The position numbers and the translations under genes are program-made. Below the pieces are notes generated by a model. It searched no databases and was not told the DNA's origin. It saw nothing but the letters and a program-made list of their open reading frames with translations. From an uncultured Alphaproteobacteria bacterium (GTDB taxonomy: Bacteria; Pseudomonadota; Alphaproteobacteria; HIMB59; GCA-002718135), in NCBI GenBank assembly GCA_902596065.1, contig CACJSL010000004.1, forward strand, positions 1-61,920: a stretch of DNA of 61,920 nucleotides. Direction: 5' to 3'. Of the stretch, positions 25,385-34,201 are shown piece by piece (position 1 is the stretch's first letter; each line of letters opens with the position of its first letter).

Positions 25385-26854
25385 TTAATTACTATTAATA
25401 AGTAAATTAATCTCTTTTTCTATTTGTTTAAAGGGGTCACCCCAATCATTTAGTTTTGATTGTCTAAATAATTTCATTGAAGGATACCATGGGGTTATTT
25501 TTTTATCTGACATCCATCGCCAATCAGGAATGAATTGTAGAAGCACCCAAACCTTACAACCCATTGATCCTGCTAAATGTGCTATTGATGTATCTACAGT
25601 AATTATTAAATCTAATTTAGTCATCAATACTGCTGTATCTAAAAAGGCCGCTTCTTTATCTAAATCAGTACCAAAATTAATTACTTTTATTTCTTCAGAA
25701 TTTGAGTGTAACTGTTCTGCCCCATCATTTTTTTGTAAGCTAAATAATTTAACATTTTTTATTTTGGAAATATTTTTAAAATATTTTATTGAAAACGATC
25801 TTCCTTCATCTTTTGAATATGAACTGCCTTGCCAACATATTCCAATATTAAAATTATCCTTGTTTAATTTATTTTTCCAAATTTTTTTTTTGATATTGGG
25901 CTTTTTAATATAGGGAATATTTTGAGGAATATTATTAATGTTTGTTTTAAAGGCATTAGGCAAACTAAGTAGAGGGCAGTGGCAATCAAAAAAGGGTAAT
26001 TTTTCTCCTTTTCGAACTATAGCAAAATTTCCTTTTAAGTATTTCATTAATTTTATAAGTGAGTCTTCAACTTCAAATATTATTTTAGCACCTAATTTTT
26101 CTACTAGCTCAATATATCTTGAAAACTGTATACTATCCCCTAACCCTTGCTCAGTATGAATTAAAATTATTTTTTTGTTTATGTTAAAATCTCCTAACCA
26201 CAAGGGTTTAGAAAAGCTTCTTTTTTCAGATGAAAAATCATTTTTTTTCCATCTCCATTCATAGTATTTCCAACCTTCATCTAAATCTCCTTTAAGCAAA
26301 AGGGTAATTGCTTTATTCCAATTCGGCTCTACTTCATTTGAATTAATTTCAATTGCTTTATTATAATTTGTAATTGCTTCATCTAGTTTTTTTAAGTTTT
26401 TAAGAGAGTTACCTTTGTTTATGTAGGCACCAAATAAATTAGAATTAATTTCTAGAGCTTTATCATAGTTAATTATTGATTCTTCAAAATTTTGTAATTT
26501 TTGTAAAGCATTTCCTTTGTTGTAGTATGCATCTACTAATTTAGGATTTAAGGATATTGCTCTATCATAATTATTAATTGCTTTTTTAAACTCATTTAAT
26601 TCAAAATGTGCATTGCCTTTATTACAATATAAACCTGCATGATTATCTTGAATATTAATAGCTTTATTAAAATATTTTAAACCTTCACTAAATTTTTCAT
26701 ATTGGCAGCAAAGTATCCCAAGTAAGTTGTGAGCTTCAAAATTATTTATATCTATATCAATGATTTTTTTATAAAATTTTTCAGCCTTTAAATTTTCATT
26801 TTTATTTTGGCAATCTTTAGCCTTTTCTAATAATTCTCTTATTGTATTATTCAT
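25385..26854 (-). CDS. TPR-repeat protein with C-terminal glycosyltransferase-like domain
   Basis: 489 residues. Residues ~1-200 are six TPR-like units (e.g. AYYNKGNALQKLQNFEESIINYDKA). The C-terminal ~280 residues hold IILIHTEQGLGDSIQFSRYIELV, GICWQGSSYSKDEGRSFS and TVDTSIAHLAGSMGCKVWVLL followed by PDWRWM, a GT9/heptosyltransferase-like pattern common behind TPRs in alphaproteobacteria. No signal peptide. It is the complete relative of the truncated gene at the left edge. Sugar-nucleotide substrate unknown. First gene of a likely TPR-panB-dusA transcript. Confidence 0.82.
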   Translation of the reverse strand: MNNTIRELLEKAKDCQNKNENLKAEKFYKKIIDIDINNFEAHNLLGILCCQYEKFSEGLKYFNKAINIQDNHAGLYCNKGNAHFELNEFKKAINNYDRAISLNPKLVDAYYNKGNALQKLQNFEESIINYDKALEINSNLFGAYINKGNSLKNLKKLDEAITNYNKAIEINSNEVEPNWNKAITLLLKGDLDEGWKYYEWRWKKNDFSSEKRSFSKPLWLGDFNINKKIILIHTEQGLGDSIQFSRYIELVEKLGAKIIFEVEDSLIKLMKYLKGNFAIVRKGEKLPFFDCHCPLLSLPNAFKTNINNIPQNIPYIKKPNIKKKIWKNKLNKDNFNIGICWQGSSYSKDEGRSFSIKYFKNISKIKNVKLFSLQKNDGAEQLHSNSEEIKVINFGTDLDKEAAFLDTAVLMTKLDLIITVDTSIAHLAGSMGCKVWVLLQFIPDWRWMSDKKITPWYPSMKLFRQSKLNDWGDPFKQIEKEINLLINSN

Positions 26855-27012
26855 TCTTTAAAAAAATCACCAAGCTTAATATTTTTTTATAAAATTATTT
26901 TAGCATTTTATTGAAGTTTAAAAACTAATAATTCAACAATAATTTGCATCCTCAACATAATTAAAGTAAAAATTACTATAGTTTTTATAATGTAGTTTAT
27001 TGTATATAGAAA

Positions 27013-27582
27013 ATGATCAAAATAAATCTAGGTTCTGGTGATAAAAGAATAGATGGATATGCTAATTTAGATAAGTTTGACACCTTTAATCCAGAGTATG
27101 TTCATGATTTAGAAACCTTTCCTTATCCTTTCAAAGATAACGAAGTATCTAATATTATGCTGTCTCATGTTCTAGAGCATATTGGACAAAATCCAGACAT
27201 TTTTAATCATATAATGAAAGAATTATATAGAATTTGTTGTCATGAAGCTGAAATAGATATTATAGTTCCACATCCAAGACATGATAATTATTTATCTGAT
27301 CCCACCCATGTAAGACCTATTACTGCTTTAGGATTAGAACTTTATGATTTAGAAAGTAATGCTCGCTGGATAAAAATTAATGCCGCGAATACCCCTTTAG
27401 CTATGATTCATAAGGTAAATTTTAAAATTATAAATACAGTACATTTTTTAGAAGAAAATTATGATAATTTATATAAAAAAAATAAAATTTCAAAAGAAGA
27501 CTTAGAATATCATATCAGACATTATAATAATGTTATAAAACAAACTCATTATAAGCTTAAAGTAATAAAAGAAAATGGTTAA
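27013..27582 (+). CDS. SAM-dependent methyltransferase-like protein
   Basis: 189 residues with a class I methyltransferase core. INLGSGDKRIDGYANLDKFD is the SAM-binding loop with the following acidic strand, and VSNIMLSHVLEHIGQNPDIF resembles the post-motif II helix of Methyltransf_11-type enzymes; HPRHDNYLSDPTHVRP follows. This shape is common in surface-polysaccharide and small-molecule clusters. Overlaps the next oxygenase gene by 8 nt, implying joint expression. Substrate unknown. Confidence 0.72.
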   Translation: MIKINLGSGDKRIDGYANLDKFDTFNPEYVHDLETFPYPFKDNEVSNIMLSHVLEHIGQNPDIFNHIMKELYRICCHEAEIDIIVPHPRHDNYLSDPTHVRPITALGLELYDLESNARWIKINAANTPLAMIHKVNFKIINTVHFLEENYDNLYKKNKISKEDLEYHIRHYNNVIKQTHYKLKVIKENG

Positions 27583-28447
27583 AGAAAGTGACAATCGTGA
27601 TCTGAGTTTTTTGCCTATACAAAACTCTTCTCCAAAATTATTATCATTTGAAGATATTGAGAATTATAATTCTAGTGGTTTCATTTCACCTTTTAATGCC
27701 TTTTCTAAGAAAGAAATAAATGAGGTAAGAAAATCTGTAGATAACTTATTTCATAAACTTCAATCATATAAAGATGGTAGAGATAGTTATTCAATAAATT
27801 GCTATCAACATAAGTCAAAATCAATTTGGAAAATTATCAATAATACCAAAATATTAAATCACGTTGAGGATTTGATTGGTCCCAATATTATTTGTTGGGC
27901 GTCACATTTTTTTAATAAGCTTCCAAATGATAATAGGCCAGTTCCTTATCATCAAGATGCGAGTTATTGGTTAATGTCTCCGGCAAGAACAGTTACTGTT
28001 TGGTTGGCTATAGATGATACTGATTTAGAAAATGCTCCGATGGAGTTTCTCCCTGGTTCACATAAAGTAGGCCCATTACCGTGGAAAGTTACAGATAAAA
28101 AAAATCCTGTATTGAATCAAGAAATTACTGGTATTGAAAAATTTGGCAATCCTTATTTAAATGTTCTTAAAGCTGGAGATTTTTCTTTACATGCTGATAT
28201 GATTGCACATGGATCACTTCCAAATTTGTCTCATAGAAGAAGATGTGGCTTAACAATTAGATATTGTAATCCTGAATCAACAAACCCGCTACATCCCATG
28301 TATGCGGAAAAGGCTATACTTTGTAGAGGAATTAAACCAACTGGGAAGTGGAGTTCATGTAATATAAATATGCCTTTAGAAGATGATCTTGCAATTATAG
28401 AATCTAATCCAATAGTAGAATTGCCTAACCCACAATCTTTCCACTAA
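27575..28447 (+). CDS. Phytanoyl-CoA dioxygenase (PhyH)-family oxygenase
   Basis: 290-residue Fe(II)/2-oxoglutarate oxygenase. The HxD metal pair is H126/D128 in PYHQDASYW, the distal histidine is probably H212 in MIAHGSLPN, and the 2OG-binding arginine lies in RRRCGLTIRYCNP. Between them, TVWLAIDDTDLENAPMEFLPGSHK is typical of PhyH proteins. Bacterial members hydroxylate many small molecules, and the substrate cannot be assigned. Overlaps the methyltransferase upstream and precedes a TauD-type gene by 9 nt. Confidence 0.85.
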   Translation: MVKESDNRDLSFLPIQNSSPKLLSFEDIENYNSSGFISPFNAFSKKEINEVRKSVDNLFHKLQSYKDGRDSYSINCYQHKSKSIWKIINNTKILNHVEDLIGPNIICWASHFFNKLPNDNRPVPYHQDASYWLMSPARTVTVWLAIDDTDLENAPMEFLPGSHKVGPLPWKVTDKKNPVLNQEITGIEKFGNPYLNVLKAGDFSLHADMIAHGSLPNLSHRRRCGLTIRYCNPESTNPLHPMYAEKAILCRGIKPTGKWSSCNINMPLEDDLAIIESNPIVELPNPQSFH

Positions 28448-28456
28448 ATTCTTTTT

Positions 28457-29299
28457 ATGTCTCTCCAGGTCAAAAAACTTCATAAAAAATTTGGTGCAGA
28501 AATAATAAATTTTGATTTGTCAAAAAGTTTAAATAACAAATATTTCAAAGAAATTTTAAAAAATTTTAATGAATATGGAATTTTGCTTTTCAGGAATCAA
28601 AATCTATCTATTAAAAATCAAGTAATATTTGGAAGAAAATTTGGAAAAGTTTTAATTCATGCTGTCAATCAGAATCACGCCAAAGAACACCCAGAAATTT
28701 ATGTATTAAGTAACTTAGACAACAAAGGACAACCATCAGGAAAGCATCCTGATCAAGGTTCTTTATATTGGCATACTGATGGCTCATGGCGTAAAAATAC
28801 TGGGCAAGCAACTATAATGGTTGCAGATATAATTCCTTCAAAAGGTGGAGAAACCCATTTTTGTTGTATGGAAAATGCATATGATTCTTTAGGCGATAGC
28901 AATAAACAAAAAATAATTAATCTATTTGCTTATCACAATTTAGATTTTTCTAGAAATAGAAGACATGGCCATGATCCTTTATCCAAAAAACAAAAAAATA
29001 ATGCCCCACCTGTAATACATCCAGTTGTAAGAACTCATCCTAGCACTAAGAGAAAAAGCCTATTTCTTGGAGATCATGCAGAATATATTGAAGGTATGGA
29101 TTATTCAAAAGGGAGAAATTTTATTGAGCAATTAAACAAATTAGCAACCAAAACACAATTTATTTATAAGCATAAGTACAAAGAAGGTGATGTGTTGGTG
29201 TGGGATAATCGTAGATTACTCCATAAAGGCACAAAATATGATACTGCTAAAGAGAAAAGAGTTATGCGAAGAACTACAATTATTGGAGAAGCACCTTAA
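28457..29299 (+). CDS. TauD/TfdA-family 2-oxoglutarate dioxygenase
   Basis: 280 residues. HxD is H106/D108 in YWHTDGSWRKN, the distal ligand is H256 in DNRRLLHKGTKYD, and arginines in KRVMRRTTI supply the 2OG carboxylate contact. The N-terminal ILKNFNEYGILLFRNQNLS is typical of TauD. Family members oxidise sulfonates, aryloxyacetates and similar compounds with decarboxylation of 2OG. In line with the methyltransferase and PhyH genes, so one metabolic unit is likely. Confidence 0.87.
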   Translation: MSLQVKKLHKKFGAEIINFDLSKSLNNKYFKEILKNFNEYGILLFRNQNLSIKNQVIFGRKFGKVLIHAVNQNHAKEHPEIYVLSNLDNKGQPSGKHPDQGSLYWHTDGSWRKNTGQATIMVADIIPSKGGETHFCCMENAYDSLGDSNKQKIINLFAYHNLDFSRNRRHGHDPLSKKQKNNAPPVIHPVVRTHPSTKRKSLFLGDHAEYIEGMDYSKGRNFIEQLNKLATKTQFIYKHKYKEGDVLVWDNRRLLHKGTKYDTAKEKRVMRRTTIIGEAP

Positions 29300-29439
29300 T
29301 AAAAGTAAAATTATCAATTCAAAAAAGTTTAAAAATGATATTTCTATGAATTTTACACTCAATTTTTGGTAAAAAAAGTATTGTATTCTTTACTTTTCGT
29401 TTATCATCATTTTTAATTAGTCTTATTTAATAACATTAT

Positions 29440-32400
29440 ATGAAAAATATCTTTTTAGCTTTTTTTTTATTTCTTTTTTTGCCATCGGCAAGTTTTGCTT
29501 TTTCTAAAAAAGAAGCAATTTACCAAGATGGTAGTCAATTACATGAATGGTCAATTAAAGCAGGCTATCATATATCTTGGATGGAATGTGCAACAGGAGG
29601 TAATGGATCAAAAGTTGCAAAAACTATTAAACAAGAAGTTGCCAAACTTTCTTGGCCAGACTTTAAGGTTTTAAATGTTGGCATAAACCTTAGCAGTAGT
29701 AATCCTCCTAAGTTTGTTGGTTTTTTTTGTAACTCAGGTGTTAATAAATTTGACATGGTTGAGGCTAAACTAAAAAATTATGTTACAGAATTAAAACTAC
29801 TTGTTTTGACAGATGGTAGTCAAACAACAGAAACCTCTAAAACTAACTCAGATGACAGCGGAATAATAGAAATAGCAGGCTCTTCCTATCCTTATTCAAG
29901 CAAAACACCTCTAATGGCTAAAGAATCTAAATATGCAGGTGAGGATCATGAGTGGCTAAGATTATGTGGAGGTGAGGCAGCTGAGAATGCAAGAGAGGTT
30001 GAAAAAAAAGTAAAACAACTATCTACTCCTGATTATAAAATATATCAAAAAGCAAAAAACAGAGAAAGGTCAAAAAATTATTCTCATTCTACTGGGTGTA
30101 CTGATAATGTTGGATGGGTTATTAGAGAAAATAATAATTTCATTAAGGCTCTTAAACGTAAAGTAGATAAAAAGCTCGGTCTTGTTAAAGAAAAAACTAG
30201 TGGGAAAGATGAAGTCGTACCAAAAATTGAAGCAAATAAAAAGTTTTTGTGGTGTTTAGATATTTCTGAGGAAAGGGGGTTTATCTATGTAAAATCATCT
30301 GTTTTAAAATCTTGCTATGAAAATCAAATAGAAATTACCAGAGCTCAATATAATAATTTAATAGCTAATAAAATAACAGCACAAGAAATAATTGATAGTC
30401 AAGATGACTCAACAGACCCAACACTATTAGATTTGAAAAAATTTGCTAATAGAAATTGTGATAATGTTCCAGCAGTTAATACTAATAAGGGCATCAAATG
30501 TTCAAATCAATTAGATGGAGCTACAATAATTAAACAAACTGAAACAGATTCAAAGCAAGTATTCGAGGATCAATCTGAAAATAACAAAGAACTTCAAGAG
30601 GCCCAACACTATATTAATGATCTTTTGAATTACATCAAAATAAACCCTAGCACTTTTGATATTATTGAAATCACTAAATTTATGATTGGTAATAAAAATA
30701 TTTTGAATGGTAGTTGGACTGATTTAGAACAGGAAGGCTTTAAGCTATTTAAAAATTATACTGAAGCTTCAAAGGATTTTTTAGATTTTCATAATAAACA
30801 AAATAATCTTCGTGAAGAAGAAGCAGCAAATAATTTGGTTACAGCTGAGAATGAATTAAAAAAACTCATTAATTATTTTACATACTTTTTACAAAATAAT
30901 TTAACCTCTGTTTTAGCACCTGATATTCTAGCAAATATTGATCTCGCTAGAGATACATTGTCTTCAAAAGAAATAAATAAGTTAAATAGTATAATTGAGA
31001 CATTAAATACTTTTATAAACGATAAAAATCTTATTTCTGATTACCAAGAATTTCAAAATGAGCAAATAGATGAAGTAGTTACTAAAAAAGAAACCAAAAA
31101 AGAAACCAAGAAAGTAGAAAAGAAAATTAATAATAATCTTATTACTTTAAAAGAAGACTTTAAAAGAGCGCAAAGTGCTCTTAATAAACTAGGATTTTAT
31201 GAAGGTGTAATTGATGGTCTTTTTGGAAGAGTTTCTCTTAAAGCTCTTAATGCATGGCAAGAAAAAACAGGCTTAACCATTACTACAACTATTTCATTTG
31301 ATCTACTAACTACTCTAGAAAATGCAGCAAATGATTTTGATCAAGTAATTGTTAAACAAGAAATTATTGAAGATATAGAAAAAACTGAAGCTGGTATCTT
31401 CAATGCAGAACAACAAGCAGCTCAACATTTTCTGAATGATTTTTTAATTTTTATTAAGGATAATCCTACATCTTTTGATATCATTGAAATTACAGAATTA
31501 ATTTCTGTTAATAAAAGTATTTTAGAAGGTCAATGGAATGAAGTTCAACAGAAAGATTTTATACAGTTTAAAAATTATGTTTCCATTTCAGATGAATTTT
31601 TAAAATTTCATTCAAAGCAAAATGATCAACGTCAAAAGGATATTTTAAATAAGATTGCTACTCAAAACACAAAGTTAAAAAATATAATTTCTTATTTAAA
31701 ATTTTATTTACAGAATAATATTACTTCGGATATTGCAACAATTGTTATTAAAAATATAAAATATGCTGAAAAATCTCTTGAGGATCAAAATCTTGGAGTA
31801 TTAACTAATGCTAATAATGAACTAGAAAAATTTATAAATAATCAAAATTTAACTGATGAATACAAAGCTCATGTTAGTTCATTATCTTCTCAAGATGAGT
31901 TAGTTGTAACTAGTACAATTAATGAAGTAGATTTACTCAGTTTTGACATTATCAAAAACGCTACTGACTCTGATTTTATTACTTTAGTTAATTTATCAGG
32001 TAAGGCTCCTAATGCTATTCTCAATTTAGAAGGAAAAGTTGTGTTTGAAAAGGACATTGCACTTTCATGTTTTTATCAATCTAAAACAATTAAAAATGAC
32101 TTAAAATATTATTTGTATGATAAGGTTGCGAATAAAAAGTTTTTAGCTTTTGATCAGGGTTTTGAATGTAATCAAAACAACTTATTAAATTATGATCTAA
32201 TCTTTTTTGAAAAAGATGCATTATTGCGTGAAGACAAAAGCTATGTAAGTTCTTTAGCGGCTGCTATAGCTTCTGATCATTTGCAATTATTTTCTATGAT
32301 ATCAAAAAAAGAATATGAAAAAGATTTTTTACAACGTGAAATGTTCGCAGAGCAAATATCAGAGGATGTATTAAATGAAACAAGATTAGGTTATGGTTCA

Positions 32401-33309
32401 TTAATTATTGATAATGATAATACTTCTTTGTGTACTGATGTTAATTCATCTCTTGGTCATATAAGTATTATGAATTTACTTGCTAATGAATTTACAAGAA
32501 TGGGATATGGAAAATCTGTAAATGATGTTGTTTTCAATAATACTGAAGATACCTTCATAAATGTTCAACGAGGTAATTGTGGCTTTATTTATGCTGGAGA
32601 AGAATCACTTAAAAATCTTATGATAGCATTTGAAAACTCTAATACAAAGTTTAGTGTTTTGCCTATTTGGTTATCTAATAAACAAGTTGCAGATGAACAA
32701 GAAAGACAAGAAAATAAAGAAAAAAATGTATTAGTTGATTTGCAGAAGAAAAAAGAACAATTAGAAAAAGAAAAAAAACTTAAAGAAGAACGCTTAAAGG
32801 CCGAAGGTATTTTAAAGGCACAAGAAGAAAAAGCTCTAAGGGATCGCAATAGAGTTGTTGTTGAGGCACATGTCGAATTAATTGAAAATGAAATTAAAAT
32901 TTTATTTAATAAAGATAAATTTAAAAAAACTTGGCTCTATGAATCTTATCCTAATTTGGGAAAACTAATGGATACAAAGTTTAAGGAAAAATGGGAGTTA
33001 GACCAATCAAGTGTTTCAATTAACGATTATGGTCTTAGTGATTATAAAGGACGAAAAATTGCAACTTTCATTACTGATATTAATTTTAGATTGATGAATA
33101 GAGACTTGGGTGAGTATGAAACTATGTGTATTCGGTTAGCAATTATTGCCGACAGTGAATTCTCTCGTTGGAGAGAGCCAGAGGCTGCAGTTTGTAAAGT
33201 GGATGATGATAAAAATTTAACTGAAGAAGAATTATACGAAAAGTATAAAAATGCATTTGATAATTACAAAAAAAGATTAAATTTTCAAAGTGCATGGATT
33301 GTTGAATAA
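29440..33309 (+). CDS. Giant secreted protein with duplicated domains around a peptidoglycan-binding module
   Basis: 1289 residues with a signal peptide (LAFFLFLFLPSASFAF). N-terminal region: two related cysteine-bearing segments, HEWSIKAGYHISWMECATGG (~35-55) and HEWLRLCGGEAAENA (~168-182), each followed by a VxxLSxPDxK helix. Then a ~155-residue domain at ~387-545 and its diverged copy at ~660-812 (EAQHYINDLLNYIK / AAQHFLNDFLIFIK; both contain FDIIEIT, FKNY, FLQNN/YLQNN). Between them (~568-627) is a PG_binding_1-like module, AQSALNKLGFYEGVIDGLFG. A region with paired cysteines and LCTDVNSSLGHISIM follows, then a charged coiled coil (~1086-1138) and a C-terminal domain. Probably periplasmic and cell-wall-bound; function unknown. 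Confidence 0.8.
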   Translation: MKNIFLAFFLFLFLPSASFAFSKKEAIYQDGSQLHEWSIKAGYHISWMECATGGNGSKVAKTIKQEVAKLSWPDFKVLNVGINLSSSNPPKFVGFFCNSGVNKFDMVEAKLKNYVTELKLLVLTDGSQTTETSKTNSDDSGIIEIAGSSYPYSSKTPLMAKESKYAGEDHEWLRLCGGEAAENAREVEKKVKQLSTPDYKIYQKAKNRERSKNYSHSTGCTDNVGWVIRENNNFIKALKRKVDKKLGLVKEKTSGKDEVVPKIEANKKFLWCLDISEERGFIYVKSSVLKSCYENQIEITRAQYNNLIANKITAQEIIDSQDDSTDPTLLDLKKFANRNCDNVPAVNTNKGIKCSNQLDGATIIKQTETDSKQVFEDQSENNKELQEAQHYINDLLNYIKINPSTFDIIEITKFMIGNKNILNGSWTDLEQEGFKLFKNYTEASKDFLDFHNKQNNLREEEAANNLVTAENELKKLINYFTYFLQNNLTSVLAPDILANIDLARDTLSSKEINKLNSIIETLNTFINDKNLISDYQEFQNEQIDEVVTKKETKKETKKVEKKINNNLITLKEDFKRAQSALNKLGFYEGVIDGLFGRVSLKALNAWQEKTGLTITTTISFDLLTTLENAANDFDQVIVKQEIIEDIEKTEAGIFNAEQQAAQHFLNDFLIFIKDNPTSFDIIEITELISVNKSILEGQWNEVQQKDFIQFKNYVSISDEFLKFHSKQNDQRQKDILNKIATQNTKLKNIISYLKFYLQNNITSDIATIVIKNIKYAEKSLEDQNLGVLTNANNELEKFINNQNLTDEYKAHVSSLSSQDELVVTSTINEVDLLSFDIIKNATDSDFITLVNLSGKAPNAILNLEGKVVFEKDIALSCFYQSKTIKNDLKYYLYDKVANKKFLAFDQGFECNQNNLLNYDLIFFEKDALLREDKSYVSSLAAAIASDHLQLFSMISKKEYEKDFLQREMFAEQISEDVLNETRLGYGSLIIDNDNTSLCTDVNSSLGHISIMNLLANEFTRMGYGKSVNDVVFNNTEDTFINVQRGNCGFIYAGEESLKNLMIAFENSNTKFSVLPIWLSNKQVADEQERQENKEKNVLVDLQKKKEQLEKEKKLKEERLKAEGILKAQEEKALRDRNRVVVEAHVELIENEIKILFNKDKFKKTWLYESYPNLGKLMDTKFKEKWELDQSSVSINDYGLSDYKGRKIATFITDINFRLMNRDLGEYETMCIRLAIIADSEFSRWREPEAAVCKVDDDKNLTEEELYEKYKNAFDNYKKRLNFQSAWIVE

Positions 33310-33336
33310 GTAATTATTTATGACAAATGAGTTTTT

Positions 33337-34167
33337 GTGAAAGTTGAATTATTATCAGGAGCTTTGGGAGCAGAAATTACAGGTATAAATTTACGTGATA
33401 CATCAGACAATAATATAAAAATAATTAAAGATCTTTTATGGGAACACAAAGTAATTTTTTTTCGTGAACAAGATATTTCTCATCAAGAACAAATTGATTT
33501 TGCTAAGTGTTTTGGCCCTATAGAACATCACGCGTATGTGAAAGGATTACCTAATCATCCTGAAATATTAAGAATTGTTAAAGAGCCATACGAAAAAAAC
33601 AATTGGGGAGAAAATTGGCACAGTGATGTAAGTTATAATCATGAACCTACTCAAGCTGTTATTTTAAAATCTGTGGAAATACCGCCAATTGGTGGAGATA
33701 CAATGTTTGCTAATATGGAACTTGCATGGGAAACACTAGATGAGAAATTAAAAAATCAAATAATAGATAAAAAAGCCTTACATAGCTCTCTTGGAATGTC
33801 GTTTTTTGTAGATAATTATGCGGGAATGGAAGCAAAAAAAGTAGATATAGACGAATATTCTAATGAGCATCCTATTGTAAGAACTCATCCTGAAACAAAA
33901 AAGAAAATTTTATATGTAAATTGGACTTATACAAAAAAAATTATAGGATTAAGTAAAAAAGAAAGCGATGAATTATTGATGAAAATTTTTAAGCATCAAG
34001 AAAGATTAGAATTAACATGTAGATTTAGGTGGACTAAAAATGCAGTGGCAATATGGGATAACAGAAGTGTCATACATTATGCAATAGCTGACTATTTTCC
34101 TAATAGAGGTTTAGGACACAGAAGGATTATGGACCGAGTAGCTATTAAAGGAGATAAACCTTTTTAA
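33337..34167 (+). CDS. TauD/TfdA-family 2-oxoglutarate dioxygenase (taurine dioxygenase-like)
   Basis: 276 residues from a GTG start. HxD is H95/D97 in NWHSDVSYNHEPT, the distal ligand is H247 in NRSVIHYAIADYFP, and the arginine is in GHRRIMDRVAI. The motif GALGAEITGINLRD at the N-terminus and PPIGGDTMFANMELAWETL resemble alpha-ketoglutarate-dependent taurine/alkylsulfonate dioxygenases more closely than the 28457-29299 paralogue does. Sulfonate use is plausible but unproven; no sulfonate transporter is adjacent. Starts 27 nt after the giant-protein gene. Confidence 0.87.
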   Translation: MKVELLSGALGAEITGINLRDTSDNNIKIIKDLLWEHKVIFFREQDISHQEQIDFAKCFGPIEHHAYVKGLPNHPEILRIVKEPYEKNNWGENWHSDVSYNHEPTQAVILKSVEIPPIGGDTMFANMELAWETLDEKLKNQIIDKKALHSSLGMSFFVDNYAGMEAKKVDIDEYSNEHPIVRTHPETKKKILYVNWTYTKKIIGLSKKESDELLMKIFKHQERLELTCRFRWTKNAVAIWDNRSVIHYAIADYFPNRGLGHRRIMDRVAIKGDKPF

Positions 34168-34201
34168 TTTTAAAACTAAATTATTTAAACAAGATTTGTT
34201 T

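Noticed and set aside
29187-29372. 61-aa plus-strand ORF at the end of the TauD-type gene
   Set aside because: Mostly inside the oxygenase in another frame; the remainder is A+T-rich random-looking sequence.
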